The notes below the pieces were generated by a model. It saw only the letters and a program-made list of their open reading frames with translations, had not been told where the DNA came from and made no database searches. A stretch of 20,508 nt of DNA from Collinsella sp. (GTDB taxonomy: Bacteria > Actinomycetota > Coriobacteriia > Coriobacteriales > Coriobacteriaceae). The first letter of the stretch is position 1. Every line of letters begins with the position of its first letter. The DNA lies in contig JAIHTM010000015.1 in the NCBI GenBank assembly GCA_022713905.1, positions 1 through 20,508 of the forward strand, given 5' to 3'. Both the position numbers and the translations under genes were made by a program. Below are positions 1 to 7,730 of this stretch, one piece after another.

Positions 1-1358
1 AGTGCACAGGTGAGCGCGGCGCTCGCGGCAGCCTCGGTGCGACCCCAGGCAATCCACCAACCGGACATGGCGGCGGCAAAGATCACCGCGACGGGCAACA
101 TCGACAAGATGCCCTGCGCCTGCATGGTGGCGTTGGCCATGAGCACCAAAAAGCCCACAGCCGAGATGGCCGAGCCAATCTGGGGGGCCAGGCCAGCCGC
201 CGCTCCGATCGCGATGGCCGCAATGACCAGGCCGGGAAGCGCCGCGACCCCGGCCGTTTGCATCAGCAAAAAGCTATAGGTGCCGCACGTTAGCGCCGAG
301 ATAGTGCGCATGGTGTAGTCGCGCGCATGGCTCCAGCGCGTGCCCGCCCAGCCGAGTGCGGGGTCGACCTCGATGGCGTCGTCCTCGTAGTGCGACGGCT
401 CGATATCGTCGAGCTCCTGCTCGTCATCCGAAAGTTCGCCAACCATTTGCTCCAGGCTGCGACGGCCCTCGCGCACGCTGCCCAGACCGGCAAGGAGCTG
501 GTCGCAAAATGCCTCGATGCTGTTGGGGCGGTCCTGCGGCATGGGGGAGAGCGCGCTCATGAGCGCGGCCTCGGCTCCCGGGGGGAAGTGTGGTATCAGC
601 TCGCTGGGATAGGTGGCGCCGCCGATGATGCGGCCGAGCGAGCCGGCGGGCGTGGCCGCCATAAAGGGAGCGCTGCCGCACAGGCCCTCGTAGATCACAC
701 AGGCGAGGGCAAAGACATCGGCGCGCTCGTCGACCGTGCCGGTCTCGATATCGAGCTGCTCGGGCGGCATGTAGCCGATGGTGCCGCCGCGCGAGCCGCC
801 AAAGCCGCCGGCAGACGACAGCCGCGCCATGCCAAAGTCGGTGAGCTTTACATTGCCCGAATGGTCGATAAGCACATTGGCGGGCTTTATGTCCAGATGA
901 AGCACGCCGTTTGCATGGGCAAAGGTGAGTGCCTGACCCAGCGCGTCGGCAATGGCCGCGGCCTCGTCAAAGGTGAGCGAGTGGCCGTCCACGCGATGCA
1001 AAAACTCGGCCAACGACATGCCGTCGACATACTCCATGACCAGGTAGGCATAGGCGGTGTCGTGCGTAAAGTCGATAACCTGCACGATATTGGGATGTTG
1101 AAGCATGGCGGCGGTATGCGCCTCGCGCAGCACGTCCATGATGTCGCTGGCGGGCATGCCGGCGCCGTTGATAAGGGGAATGCGCTTAATGGCCACGCGA
1201 CGGCGCAGATGCGTGTCGCGGCAAATCTCGATGGAGCCAAAACCGCCGGTCGCAAGCGTCTCGAGCGGCTGGTACCGCTTGAGCAGCTCGCGAGAGCTAG
1301 TGCCCTCCAAGGGAACGTCCGGCGAGAACCGGGCGGTATGTTGCGAGAAAAGCGGCAT
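1..1358 (-). CDS. Membrane-anchored Ser/Thr protein kinase (3' end outside window)
   Basis: This is a eukaryote-type (Hanks) kinase transferring phosphate from ATP to Ser/Thr of cytoplasmic targets. The minus-strand reading frame is open from ATG at 1358 to the window edge (452 codons seen). The glycine loop TGGFGSI is at residues 37-43, the ATP lysine is K58 in VAIK, the catalytic loop HLDIKPANV is at 154-162 (Leu replaces the usual Arg of HRD), DFG is at 174-176, and GTIGYMPPEQ lies in the activation segment. An acidic linker follows near residues 310-335. From about residue 350 the chain is hydrophobic, with several membrane segments. No PASTA repeats appear in the visible part. GAGGG sits about six bases before the ATG, which supports the start. 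HLD instead of HRD suggests an RD-independent activation mode; catalytic Asp156 is kept. Substrates are unknown. Confidence 0.9.
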   Translation of the reverse strand, partial: MPLFSQHTARFSPDVPLEGTSSRELLKRYQPLETLATGGFGSIEICRDTHLRRRVAIKRIPLINGAGMPASDIMDVLREAHTAAMLQHPNIVQVIDFTHDTAYAYLVMEYVDGMSLAEFLHRVDGHSLTFDEAAAIADALGQALTFAHANGVLHLDIKPANVLIDHSGNVKLTDFGMARLSSAGGFGGSRGGTIGYMPPEQLDIETGTVDERADVFALACVIYEGLCGSAPFMAATPAGSLGRIIGGATYPSELIPHFPPGAEAALMSALSPMPQDRPNSIEAFCDQLLAGLGSVREGRRSLEQMVGELSDDEQELDDIEPSHYEDDAIEVDPALGWAGTRWSHARDYTMRTISALTCGTYSFLLMQTAGVAALPGLVIAAIAIGAAAGLAPQIGSAISAVGFLVLMANATMQAQGILSMLPVAVIFAAAMSGWWIAWGRTEAAASAALTCA

Positions 1359-1438
1359 GGCCAACCCTCGTGCGTTTAAAGTTCGTTTGCGAGTGGCGGG
1401 CACGGGGCCGAGCCATTCGCGGTGGCATAGATGCTGCT

Positions 1439-1469
1439 AGTGTAGCACGCGCAGGTGGGCGACATTCAA
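1439..1469 (-). promoter_or_regulatory. Candidate promoter of the Ser/Thr kinase gene
   Basis: On the minus strand, TTGAAT (1469-1464) and TACACT (1444-1439) are separated by 19 bases, about 80 bases upstream of the kinase start. The -10 is a good match and the spacing is slightly long. A similar TACACT box with a 19-base spacer precedes the operon at 6825. Inferred from pattern only. Confidence 0.35.
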
Positions 1470-1506
1470 TTTAAGCTCCGTCTGGGGTCTGGACCTTGCG
1501 TCCGGC

Positions 1507-2223
1507 CTAGCGCTTCTTCTTGTTCTTCTTCTGCTTGCGCTGCTTGCCCTTGGTCTCCTGGGGCTTGTCGCCCTGCTTGGCCTCGGCGGCGGCCTTCTCG
1601 GCCTTCATTTTCTTCTTCTTGGTCTCGATGCGGAGTTTTTTGTTGATGCGCGCCTTAAGGAAGGGGCCGAACTGTTCGGCATCGCCACGGACGAAGGTGT
1701 CCTTGGGGATCGTCACGCCCTGGTCGGCGAACATGGCCACAAAGATGCGCTCGCCGTCGAGCACGTGGTCGAGCTTGTCAAACGGGAAGAACTGTGACTT
1801 GCCGCTCTTGCCCCAAACCATCAGGCCGTCCTCGTTGGCGGCGACGCGGCGATAGCGGCCACCCATGGACTCGTCGGCCTCGACGGCGTCGATAAAGTCG
1901 CGGGCGAGGGTGTGGTGCAGGTTTTTGCTCCACCAGGCCAAAAAAGCGCCGAACACGATCAGCACGACGCCGAACTTGATCCAGCTGCCGCCGGCCACCA
2001 ACATGCCGATGCCGATGAGCGCGGCAATCGCGGCGGCGACGTACAGGGAGCCACGGCGCCTGGGCGAGGCGACCAGGCGCGCAAAGTCGGTGACCAGGTC
2101 GTTTTCGTACTGGTACTCGTTGAGGTACAGAATGCCGTCATCGGCCGCGGCCTGCTTCTCGAGCGCGACCTCGACCTGGTCGGCTGCTTCGGAGGGAACG
2201 AGGTTGCTCTCTGCGTCTGCCAT
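1507..2223 (-). CDS. YcxB-like membrane protein
   Basis: A 238-residue protein of unknown function. Residues about 60-78 and 83-100 form two closely spaced membrane segments. After them comes a cytoplasmic region of about 100 residues with a pattern (RRVAANEDGLMVWG, FFPFDKLDHVL, FVAMFADQGVTIPKDTF) that resembles the YcxB-like domain found in small Gram-positive membrane proteins. The last 50 residues are extremely Lys/Gln-rich (ending KKNKKKR) and probably disordered or nucleic-acid/phospholipid binding. The gene is divergent from dnaX with a 115-bp gap, and its 3' end faces the kinase start 148 bp away on the same strand. GGAG lies about ten bases before the ATG, which is weak but acceptable. 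The family assignment is by motif memory only. Confidence 0.8.
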   Translation of the reverse strand: MADAESNLVPSEAADQVEVALEKQAAADDGILYLNEYQYENDLVTDFARLVASPRRRGSLYVAAAIAALIGIGMLVAGGSWIKFGVVLIVFGAFLAWWSKNLHHTLARDFIDAVEADESMGGRYRRVAANEDGLMVWGKSGKSQFFPFDKLDHVLDGERIFVAMFADQGVTIPKDTFVRGDAEQFGPFLKARINKKLRIETKKKKMKAEKAAAEAKQGDKPQETKGKQRKQKKNKKKR

Positions 2224-2338
2224 GCTCTTTGGACTCCTATCGCGGCGGGCTCGCCGTACGGGTTATTATGAATGCAGTATGCCGTGCGACCGCATGGCCG
2301 TCGCGGCAACAAGACTCAGTATACCCGGGGGAGCACCC

Positions 2339-4816
2339 ATGGAATCGTTGTACCGAAAGTATCGCCCGCTCACCTTCGACTCCGTGGTGGGCCAGCAGCA
2401 TATCGTCTCGACGCTCGAGCACGCCATCACCGAGGGGCGCCTGTCCCACGCCTACCTGTTCTGCGGACCGCGCGGCACGGGCAAGACCACCATGGCGCGC
2501 ATTCTGGCCAAGGCGCTGCTGTGCCGCAATGCCGAGGCGGCGCGCGCCGAGGGTGCAAGCGGCTGCATGCCCGACGGTACTTGCGAGGAGTGCGAGCTCA
2601 TTGCCGAGGGTAACCACCCCGATGTCTACGAGCTCGATGCCGCAAGCCGTACCGGCGTGGACAACGTGCGCGAGGAGATCATCAACTCCGTCAACTTTGC
2701 CCCAGTGCGCGGCAAGTACAAGATTTATATCATCGACGAGGTCCACATGCTCACGACGGCGGCGTTCAACGCGCTGCTCAAGACGCTTGAGGAGCCGCCG
2801 GCACACGTGATCTTTGTGCTGTGCACCACCGACCCGCAAAAGATTCTGGAGACCATTCTCTCACGCTGCCAGCGCTTCGATTTCCACCGCATCGGCAACG
2901 AGGATATCGAGCATCGCCTGTCTTACGTGTGCGAGCAGGAGGGCTTCGATTACGACGACGAGGCACTCGCCATTGTGGCGCGCCATGCCAAGGGCGGTAT
3001 GCGCGACGCGCTTTCCACGCTGGAGCAGCTGAGCGTCTTTGGCAACGGTTCTGTGCATGCGGACGACGCCCGCTCGCTTTTGGGCGAGGTTTCGGACCAG
3101 ATTCTGGGCGAGTTTTCCCGCGCCATTGCCGATCGCGATGTTGCCGAGCTCTATGGACTGATCCGTGCGCAGGTCGAGGAGGGCAATGACCTGCTGGAGC
3201 TGACGCGCGACCTGGTGGCGCATGTGCGCGACGTGTACGTTGCCTGCGTTGCCGGTGCCCGTGCCGAGCTGTTTGAGGGCGGCTCCGAGCAGGCCGAGGC
3301 GCTTGCTGCCGAGGCCGCTGCCTTTGGCGAGCATCCTGCCGACCGCCTGGCCCGCGTGCTGACGGTGCTCGACGATGCCGCACTGGAGATGAGGGGCGCG
3401 AGCGATGTGCGCCTGGTGCTCGAGATTGCCTGCACGCGTCTGGCGCGTCCCGAGGCCGATTTAACGATTGAGGCATTGGCCGAGCGCGTGGCACGCCTGG
3501 AGGCCATGATTGCCAACGGCGCCGTGCCGGCGAGCGTGGCTGCTGCTCAGGCCGCCGCGCCTGCAGCATCCGTACCCGCTGCTGCCCAACAGCCGACGCT
3601 CATTTCGGGCGCTCGTGCTGCCGCTCCGGCGGCATCCGCTGCCCCCGCTGCTACGTCCGCGCGCCAGGGCGGTATGCCTTGGGACCGCGGCGCTGCTGTT
3701 CCGGCTGCCCAGCCTGCGACCAAGTCCGCGGCTCCTGCGCCGGCGCCCAGACCTGTAACGCCTGCACCTCAGCCCGTTGCGGCTCCGGCTTCCGCGCCTG
3801 CTGCATCGACCGTGTCGGTGTCCAAGCCCAACAACGCCGCCCAGGTTGCCGCCGCCGGTGCTGCCGAGACCCCCGCGGTTGAGGACGCCGGCGAGCTCCA
3901 GCGCAAATGGGCCGAGGTCGTCGAGCGCGTCAAGGCTCGTCAGGCCTCCTACGCAGGGCTTTTGCTCAACGCCCGCGCCACGGTCGACGACGGCTCCAAG
4001 CTCACGGTCTCGTTCCCCGCGGGTTCGACTTTTGCCATCAAGATGCTCGGTCGCGCCGATACGCAGTCGGTGGTCCTGCCGACGGTCTGCGCGGTCTTCG
4101 GTCGTCGTACCGTCGACTATGTCCTGGATGGGGGTGGCACGCCGGCTCCTCAACATGAGGAGCATTCTCCATCTGCACGGGCTGCGGTATCTGCGGACCC
4201 GCAACCCGTGTCCTCGGTGCCCCCTGCATCCTCGAGCGCCAGCGCGACGCAGCCAAAAGCGGCGCCGGTAGCGGCACCGACCCCGTCGGCGCCTGAACCC
4301 GCTGCGCCCAAACCGGCTGCTCCGATCCCCGCGCCCAAGTCCGCTGCCGCGCCTGCGCCCAAGTCATCCGACCTGGCCAAGGCCCCTTGGCTGCGCTCCG
4401 ACAACCCTGCCGGTGCTCCTGCCACGGGCAAGCTCCCGACCGAGCCCGCGCCCCGAGCGCCCGAGCGCGCGTCCGTCCCCATGACTCAGCCGCCTGCGCA
4501 GGCTGCGCCATGGGAATCCGAGCAGGTGCCCTACGACGATGCTATGGTCGGTGGTTTTGCTGCCGATGCCGGCGGGGACGATCTGCCCCCGTTCGACGTG
4601 CCGGGTGCGGCGTCCGCGACCAAGGCCGCTGCTGTGGCACCCGCAGCCTCTGCAAACGACGACGTCCCCGCCGCTCCCTGGGAATCCAATCCCGGTGCTG
4701 GCAGCCCCTTCGGCCATCAGGGCGCAGCCCCGAGCATCCCGCAGACCGAGGACGAGGCCAAGGCCCTCATCCGCAGCGTCTTTGGCCAGGCCACCATCTT
4801 CAAGCCGGTGGAGTAG
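2339..4816 (+). CDS. dnaX: DNA polymerase III subunit gamma/tau
   Basis: This is the clamp-loader ATPase subunit that loads the sliding clamp and organises the replisome. The start is ATG 2339 (MESLYRKYRP, the usual DnaX N-terminus), with GGGGGAG five bases upstream; the open frame extends upstream to 1865 but has no DnaX homology there. Walker A GPRGTGKTT is at residues 43-51, zinc-module cysteines are C62, C76, C82 and C85, Walker B DEVH begins at D133, and the SRC arginine-finger motif is at 175-177. GGMRDALSTLEQL (sensor 2 region) follows. After about residue 390 the chain is Ala/Pro-rich, interrupted by a folded block (about 520-600, with GELQRKWAEVVERVKAR) typical of Gram-positive tau. 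A second Ala/Pro linker and a conserved-looking tail (EDEAKALIRSVFG) close the 825-residue protein, longer than E. coli tau (643). The product assignment is firm. Confidence 0.97.
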   Translation: MESLYRKYRPLTFDSVVGQQHIVSTLEHAITEGRLSHAYLFCGPRGTGKTTMARILAKALLCRNAEAARAEGASGCMPDGTCEECELIAEGNHPDVYELDAASRTGVDNVREEIINSVNFAPVRGKYKIYIIDEVHMLTTAAFNALLKTLEEPPAHVIFVLCTTDPQKILETILSRCQRFDFHRIGNEDIEHRLSYVCEQEGFDYDDEALAIVARHAKGGMRDALSTLEQLSVFGNGSVHADDARSLLGEVSDQILGEFSRAIADRDVAELYGLIRAQVEEGNDLLELTRDLVAHVRDVYVACVAGARAELFEGGSEQAEALAAEAAAFGEHPADRLARVLTVLDDAALEMRGASDVRLVLEIACTRLARPEADLTIEALAERVARLEAMIANGAVPASVAAAQAAAPAASVPAAAQQPTLISGARAAAPAASAAPAATSARQGGMPWDRGAAVPAAQPATKSAAPAPAPRPVTPAPQPVAAPASAPAASTVSVSKPNNAAQVAAAGAAETPAVEDAGELQRKWAEVVERVKARQASYAGLLLNARATVDDGSKLTVSFPAGSTFAIKMLGRADTQSVVLPTVCAVFGRRTVDYVLDGGGTPAPQHEEHSPSARAAVSADPQPVSSVPPASSSASATQPKAAPVAAPTPSAPEPAAPKPAAPIPAPKSAAAPAPKSSDLAKAPWLRSDNPAGAPATGKLPTEPAPRAPERASVPMTQPPAQAAPWESEQVPYDDAMVGGFAADAGGDDLPPFDVPGAASATKAAAVAPAASANDDVPAAPWESNPGAGSPFGHQGAAPSIPQTEDEAKALIRSVFGQATIFKPVE

Positions 4817-4837
4817 CTGCGCAGGCGGGTATACTGC

Positions 4838-5311
4838 TCAAGAAGAGGACCCCTTGTCCGGGCGCATCTGTATTTCGGACATGTGTAGTGTGGTGCCGCG
4901 TATGTCGCATTTGAGCAGACAGGTGCGTGACGGTCGGCCTAGGATGCTGAGGTCGATACGATACGTCGCATGGCTGTCCGTGTACTCGACTTGCTCGGCG
5001 TTAATGGTTGCTCCGATTGCCAAATAAACGCCTAGCTCGGCATCGACAATCTTGAAGTCCTTTATCTTGACCTTGAACTCTTGATAGAGGGACGGGCTGT
5101 TGTAGTAGACGGTTCGGGTTCCGTCGGTGCACTCATCGGTCGTCTCCCATTTGACGACGGGCTGGTCCGAGCTGGCTATCAGCAGTTCTGCTCCAAAAGC
5201 TATGGCATGGGTGATGACAACCAGCAATGCCCAGCCGACAAAGAGATAGAGAACCACATATGCAACGGGGTGTTTTGAGCGGATGTTTTGGAGCGCGTTG
5301 GGGGCATTCAT
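4838..5311 (-). CDS. Hypothetical single-pass membrane protein
   Basis: An unrecognised 157-residue protein. One membrane segment lies at about residues 16-46 (rich in V, L, A), followed by a polar domain of about 110 residues. Its alternating hydrophobic pattern (FKVKIKDFKIVDAELGVYLAIGATINAE) suggests a beta-rich extracytoplasmic domain. There are three cysteines in the polar part (ECTDG, TCLLKC). GGAGG lies six bases before ATG 5311, a strong start, and a perfect TATAAT lies at 5351-5346. It converges with dnaX, leaving only 21 bp between stop codons and no obvious terminator. Codon use is less GC-biased than dnaX. No function can be proposed. Confidence 0.75.
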   Translation of the reverse strand: MNAPNALQNIRSKHPVAYVVLYLFVGWALLVVITHAIAFGAELLIASSDQPVVKWETTDECTDGTRTVYYNSPSLYQEFKVKIKDFKIVDAELGVYLAIGATINAEQVEYTDSHATYRIDLSILGRPSRTCLLKCDIRGTTLHMSEIQMRPDKGSSS

Positions 5312-5345
5312 GGGGCACCTCCAAATTACTATCTATGGCAATCAA

Positions 5346-5351
5346 ATTATA
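5346..5351 (-). promoter_or_regulatory. Candidate -10 box for the 4838-5311 gene
   Basis: A perfect TATAAT preceded by GGG on the minus strand, 34 bases before the start codon, would give a leader of roughly 28 nt. No convincing -35 is visible at 17 bases. Pattern-based only. Confidence 0.45.
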
Positions 5352-5594
5352 CCCTGCCGCCATGTGCGCCGCCTCGAGCAGCGGTTCGGCATTTAGCTAT
5401 TTAGTGGTACGCATTAAATGTCGGATTCCGGCTCTACGAGATTTAGCTTTCAATATTATGCAGATGCGAATTATTCAACTTTGCATAATCTTGGGGGCGC
5501 ATCACGCTCCAGGACATGTATATCGACTGAGGTAACACGTCCGCTCCGCTTTCTCGCCGCGCGCCGTGGTACGATTTTTGAGTTTGAAAGTCCT

Positions 5595-5631
5595 GCCGTG
5601 CTCCGGCTGCCCTTGCAGCTCGGCGTGCGGC
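5595..5631 (+). promoter_or_regulatory. Leader hairpin upstream of ybaB
   Basis: GCCGTGC (5595-5601) pairs with GTGCGGC read from 5625-5631, with two G-U pairs. An inner GCTGC (5606-5610) pairs with GCAGC (5615-5619) around a CCTT loop. The hairpin ends nine bases before the AGGAG at 5641. It has no U-run, so it is not a classical terminator; it may be a structured 5' leader. The role is inferred. Confidence 0.35.
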
Positions 5632-5650
5632 CGCACGTAAAGGAGCCATC

Positions 5651-5971
5651 ATGGCCGGTATGAACATGCAGCAGATGATGAAGCAGGCTCGCAAGATGCA
5701 GGAGCAGCTTGCCGCCGCGCAGGAGAACCTCAAGTCCCAGACCGTCGACGCCTCTGCCGGCGGCGGCATGGTCAAGGTGACCGTTAACGGCGAGATGGAG
5801 CTCGTCAACCTCACCATCGATCCCGATGCCCTCGATCCCGAGGACGTCGATATGCTGCAGGACATGATCATGGCTGCCGTCAACGAGGCCGTCCGCGGCG
5901 TCAACGAGCTCGCCAACAAGCAGATGGGCGCCATCACCGGCGGCCTCAACATCCCGGGCATGCCGTTCTAA
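5651..5971 (+). CDS. ybaB: YbaB/EbfC family nucleoid-associated protein
   Basis: A small DNA-binding protein (106 aa, the usual family length) that forms a tweezer-like dimer and coats DNA; it is typically co-transcribed with recR and dnaX. The N-terminus MNMQQMMKQARKMQEQL is the characteristic amphipathic helix, and GGGMVKVTVNGEMELVNLTIDP is the conserved central beta-sheet block. The Met-rich C-terminus includes LPGM-like PGMPF. AGGAG at 5641-5645 lies five bases before the ATG. recR follows after 13 bp, so the two are surely an operon; dnaX is separated from them here by an inserted membrane-protein gene on the other strand. The assignment is by family signature. Confidence 0.95.
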   Translation: MAGMNMQQMMKQARKMQEQLAAAQENLKSQTVDASAGGGMVKVTVNGEMELVNLTIDPDALDPEDVDMLQDMIMAAVNEAVRGVNELANKQMGAITGGLNIPGMPF

Positions 5972-5984
5972 GACACGCATATAT

Positions 5985-6581
5985 ATGAGTGCGAATTACA
6001 GTCTGCAAAAACTGCTCGATGAGCTGGGTCGTCTGCCGGGTATTGGTCCCAAGTCGGCCCAGCGCATCGCCTATTACCTGCTCGAGGCCGATGCCGAGGA
6101 GGCCCGCCGCCTGGCCGAGGCCATCCTGGAGGTTAAGCAGGAGGTCCACTTTTGCAGCCGTTGCTTTAACTACGCCACGGCCGACGAGTGCTCCATCTGT
6201 CAGGATTCGATGCGCGACACAACTCGTATTTGCGTGGTGGGCGAGCCGCGCGACGTCCAGGCAATCGAGCGCACGGGCAGCTACCATGGCCTGTACCATG
6301 TGCTGGGCGGCGTGATCAGCCCCATGGACAAGATCGGTCCCGAGCAGCTGCATATCCGCGAGTTGCTGGCGCGCCTGGGCCATGAGGATATCCACGAGGT
6401 CATTATCGCCACCAACCCCAATATCGAGGGCGAGACCACGGCGAGCTACCTTGCTCGCACCATCAAGCCACTGGGCGTCGAGGTGTCGCGTCTGGCGAGC
6501 GGCCTGCCCGTGGGTGGCGACCTGGAGTATGCCGACGAGCTCACGCTCGGCCGCGCTATCGAGGCCCGCCGCGCGATCTAG
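5985..6581 (+). CDS. recR: Recombination mediator protein RecR
   Basis: RecR works with RecO (and RecF) to load RecA on SSB-coated gaps and ends during recombinational repair. Length is 198 aa, standard for the family. The N-terminal helix-hairpin-helix reads LPGIGPKSAQRIAYYLL. The zinc finger is C57, C60, C69 and C72 (CSRC and CSIC). The Toprim domain follows, with VVGEPRDVQAIERTG and ATNPNIEGETTASYL, and the C-terminal Walker-like GLPVGGDLEYAD is present. The start ATG 5985 lies in an AT-rich stretch with no good ribosome binding site, so it probably depends on translation of ybaB 13 bp upstream. All key motifs are intact. Confidence 0.97.
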   Translation: MSANYSLQKLLDELGRLPGIGPKSAQRIAYYLLEADAEEARRLAEAILEVKQEVHFCSRCFNYATADECSICQDSMRDTTRICVVGEPRDVQAIERTGSYHGLYHVLGGVISPMDKIGPEQLHIRELLARLGHEDIHEVIIATNPNIEGETTASYLARTIKPLGVEVSRLASGLPVGGDLEYADELTLGRAIEARRAI

Positions 6582-6604
6582 GCGGCGTCAGCTCCGCGGC
6601 ATGT

Positions 6605-6625
6605 CCCGTCGGCCTGCCGCACGGG
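6605..6625 (+). terminator. Possible weak terminator hairpin after recR
   Basis: CCCGT (6605-6609) and ACGGG (6621-6625) enclose a CGG / CCG inner pair. The hairpin sits 24 bases after the recR stop, but there is no U-run behind it. It could be a Rho-independent-like or protective 3' structure; weak evidence. Confidence 0.25.
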
Positions 6626-6654
6626 GCGCTCATAATTGGGCACGCGTTCATGCA

Positions 6655-6670
6655 TTTGTTGTGCAACAAA
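6655..6670. promoter_or_regulatory. Operator-like palindrome, distal copy
   Basis: TTTGTTG, two bases, then CAACAAA is a 16-bp inverted repeat. Its core GTTGTGCAAC closely matches GTTGCGCAAC at 6731-6740, whose centre is 73 bp downstream. Two similar palindromes about seven helical turns apart before an operon suggest a dimeric regulator binding site. Inferred. Confidence 0.4.
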
Positions 6671-6730
6671 CCTGCTTTTCATCCGCTTATCGCGTGGATG
6701 GGTCCACTTGCACCTCGTATTTGCCCATTC

Positions 6731-6740
6731 GTTGCGCAAC
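6731..6740. promoter_or_regulatory. Operator-like palindrome over the -35 region
   Basis: GTTGCGCAAC is a perfect 10-bp palindrome, sharing its core with the copy at 6655-6670. It overlaps the proposed -35 (TTGCGC) of the kinase/FHA operon, so an occupant would be expected to repress. Inferred from symmetry and position. Confidence 0.4.
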
Positions 6741-6762
6741 CTTTTTGGTTCGCTGATACACT
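6732..6762 (+). promoter_or_regulatory. Candidate promoter of the kinase/FHA operon
   Basis: TTGCGC (6732-6737) and TACACT (6757-6762) are separated by 19 bases. The same TACACT box and 19-base spacing occur before the other Ser/Thr kinase gene (1439-1469). The start codon is 63 bases downstream of the -10. Confidence 0.4.
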
Positions 6763-6784
6763 CAAATGTGGATATGAAAGAATG

Positions 6785-6809
6785 CGCCGCTTTTAAGCGG
6801 CGTGTTTTT
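6785..6809 (+). terminator. Terminator-like hairpin inside the operon leader
   Basis: CGCCGCTT (6785-6792) pairs perfectly with AAGCGGCG (6795-6802), followed by TGTTTTTG. It looks like an intrinsic terminator, yet it lies between the candidate promoter (-10 at 6757-6762) and the ribosome binding site GGAGGAG at 6813-6819. It either ends the recR transcript or attenuates the kinase/FHA operon. Confidence 0.6.
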
Positions 6810-6824
6810 GTTGGAGGAGAACGC

Positions 6825-7730
6825 ATGCGGCCCGGGGGCACTCAGACAAAGCATGGCGCCGCGGTGCGCATGCGGCGCCGGCTGGGCTTGGCGCCGCGGG
6901 CGTACGTGCTGCTGTCGTGCTCGCTGGTGCTGGTCATGGCTGGCGTTTCTGCCTATGGCATGACCGTGCCGTCCATGATGCAGGCGCATGCCGCACGCGA
7001 ACCGCGCGTGGGGCATGAGGTCAAAAGTGATCTGGGTACCACGACTGGATATGCTTGGGCAAGTGTGGTCGCGCATATTGTGTTTGGCACCGACGATGCG
7101 GACGGCGCCGAGGCCCCGGACAACGAAGTCACGCTTGCCAATGGCAAAACCATCGTGCTCACCAACACCAAGATCATCGATCGGTTGTCCAACAATAGCG
7201 TGGCGGCAACGGTGAATAAGGTCGAGCAGCAGAAGGGGCAGGACGCCCAGCAGTCCGGAAAGCCCGGTAGCCCGGATACTTCTGGCTCCGGCTCGGATTC
7301 GTCGAGTTCGGGCGGCGGCTCTGGGTCGGGTTCCTCTACCGGAGGGTCTGGAAACGGTGGTTCGACGGGCGGCAACACTGACAACGATGCAAACTCCGGT
7401 GGCCTTTCCGCTGCTGAGGAAGAGAGCATTCACAGTTGGCTTGTGACCAAGTACAACATGCTCGACGGCTATGTTTCTCGTGCCAATGACGTGGTCTCGA
7501 CCTATAACTCTACGGGAGATCCCAGGCCGTGCGACAGCCTGGTCGGGGAGATGTTCGTCATTCGAGCCGAGTTCGGTCGTCAGACATTCTCGCCCCGGTC
7601 AAAGTGGTATCAGCAGTATGCCAATCTGTGGGGCTGTTATACCAACCTATGTCAATGGGTCGGCCATTACGGCGATGATGACGTCGCGCTCGGTAACTTC
7701 AACAATAACGTGGCGGCGCTTGCCCTATGA
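6825..7730 (+). CDS. Membrane-anchored extracellular protein with Ser/Gly linker
   Basis: An unrecognised 301-residue protein. The start ATG 6825 has GGAGGAG five bases upstream; the frame is open further upstream but crosses a terminator hairpin. A basic N-terminus (residues 1-25) precedes one membrane segment (about 26-46), giving an outside C-terminus or a signal peptide. A polar region with a repeated-looking TLANGKTIVLTNTK stretch follows, then a low-complexity Gly/Ser linker (about 145-190). The C-terminal region is probably helical, about 110 residues with three cysteines (RPCDSLV, WGCYTNLC) that could form disulfides. The stop overlaps the next start (ATGA), so it is translationally coupled to the kinase. 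It is plausibly the sensor or an extracellular substrate of the kinase module; inferred from the operon only. Confidence 0.8.
   Translation: MRPGGTQTKHGAAVRMRRRLGLAPRAYVLLSCSLVLVMAGVSAYGMTVPSMMQAHAAREPRVGHEVKSDLGTTTGYAWASVVAHIVFGTDDADGAEAPDNEVTLANGKTIVLTNTKIIDRLSNNSVAATVNKVEQQKGQDAQQSGKPGSPDTSGSGSDSSSSGGGSGSGSSTGGSGNGGSTGGNTDNDANSGGLSAAEEESIHSWLVTKYNMLDGYVSRANDVVSTYNSTGDPRPCDSLVGEMFVIRAEFGRQTFSPRSKWYQQYANLWGCYTNLCQWVGHYGDDDVALGNFNNNVAALAL

Larger units (their letters stand above)
5312..5650. other. 339-bp intergenic region before ybaB
   Basis: No coding region is supported here. It holds the -10 box of the divergent gene (5346-5351), an 8-bp inverted repeat ATTATGCA (5455-5462) / TGCATAAT (5482-5489), and a GC-rich leader hairpin (5595-5631) just before the ybaB ribosome binding site. 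I looked for an SRP RNA, which often neighbours dnaX, and did not find its conserved domain IV sequence on either strand. A TACGAT at 5570-5575 might be the -10 of ybaB, but has no clear -35. Confidence 0.5.

Noticed and set aside
327..1379. 350-codon plus-strand open frame
   Set aside because: Antisense shadow of the Ser/Thr kinase, whose HLDIKPAN and DFG motifs are on the minus strand.
1865..2338. N-terminal extension of the dnaX frame
   Set aside because: Overlaps the YcxB-like gene and lacks DnaX homology; MESLYRKYRP with GGGGGAG at 2339 is the real start.
5312..5650. SRP RNA (ffs) near dnaX
   Set aside because: The conserved domain IV sequence GGAAGG..AGCAG was not found on either strand.
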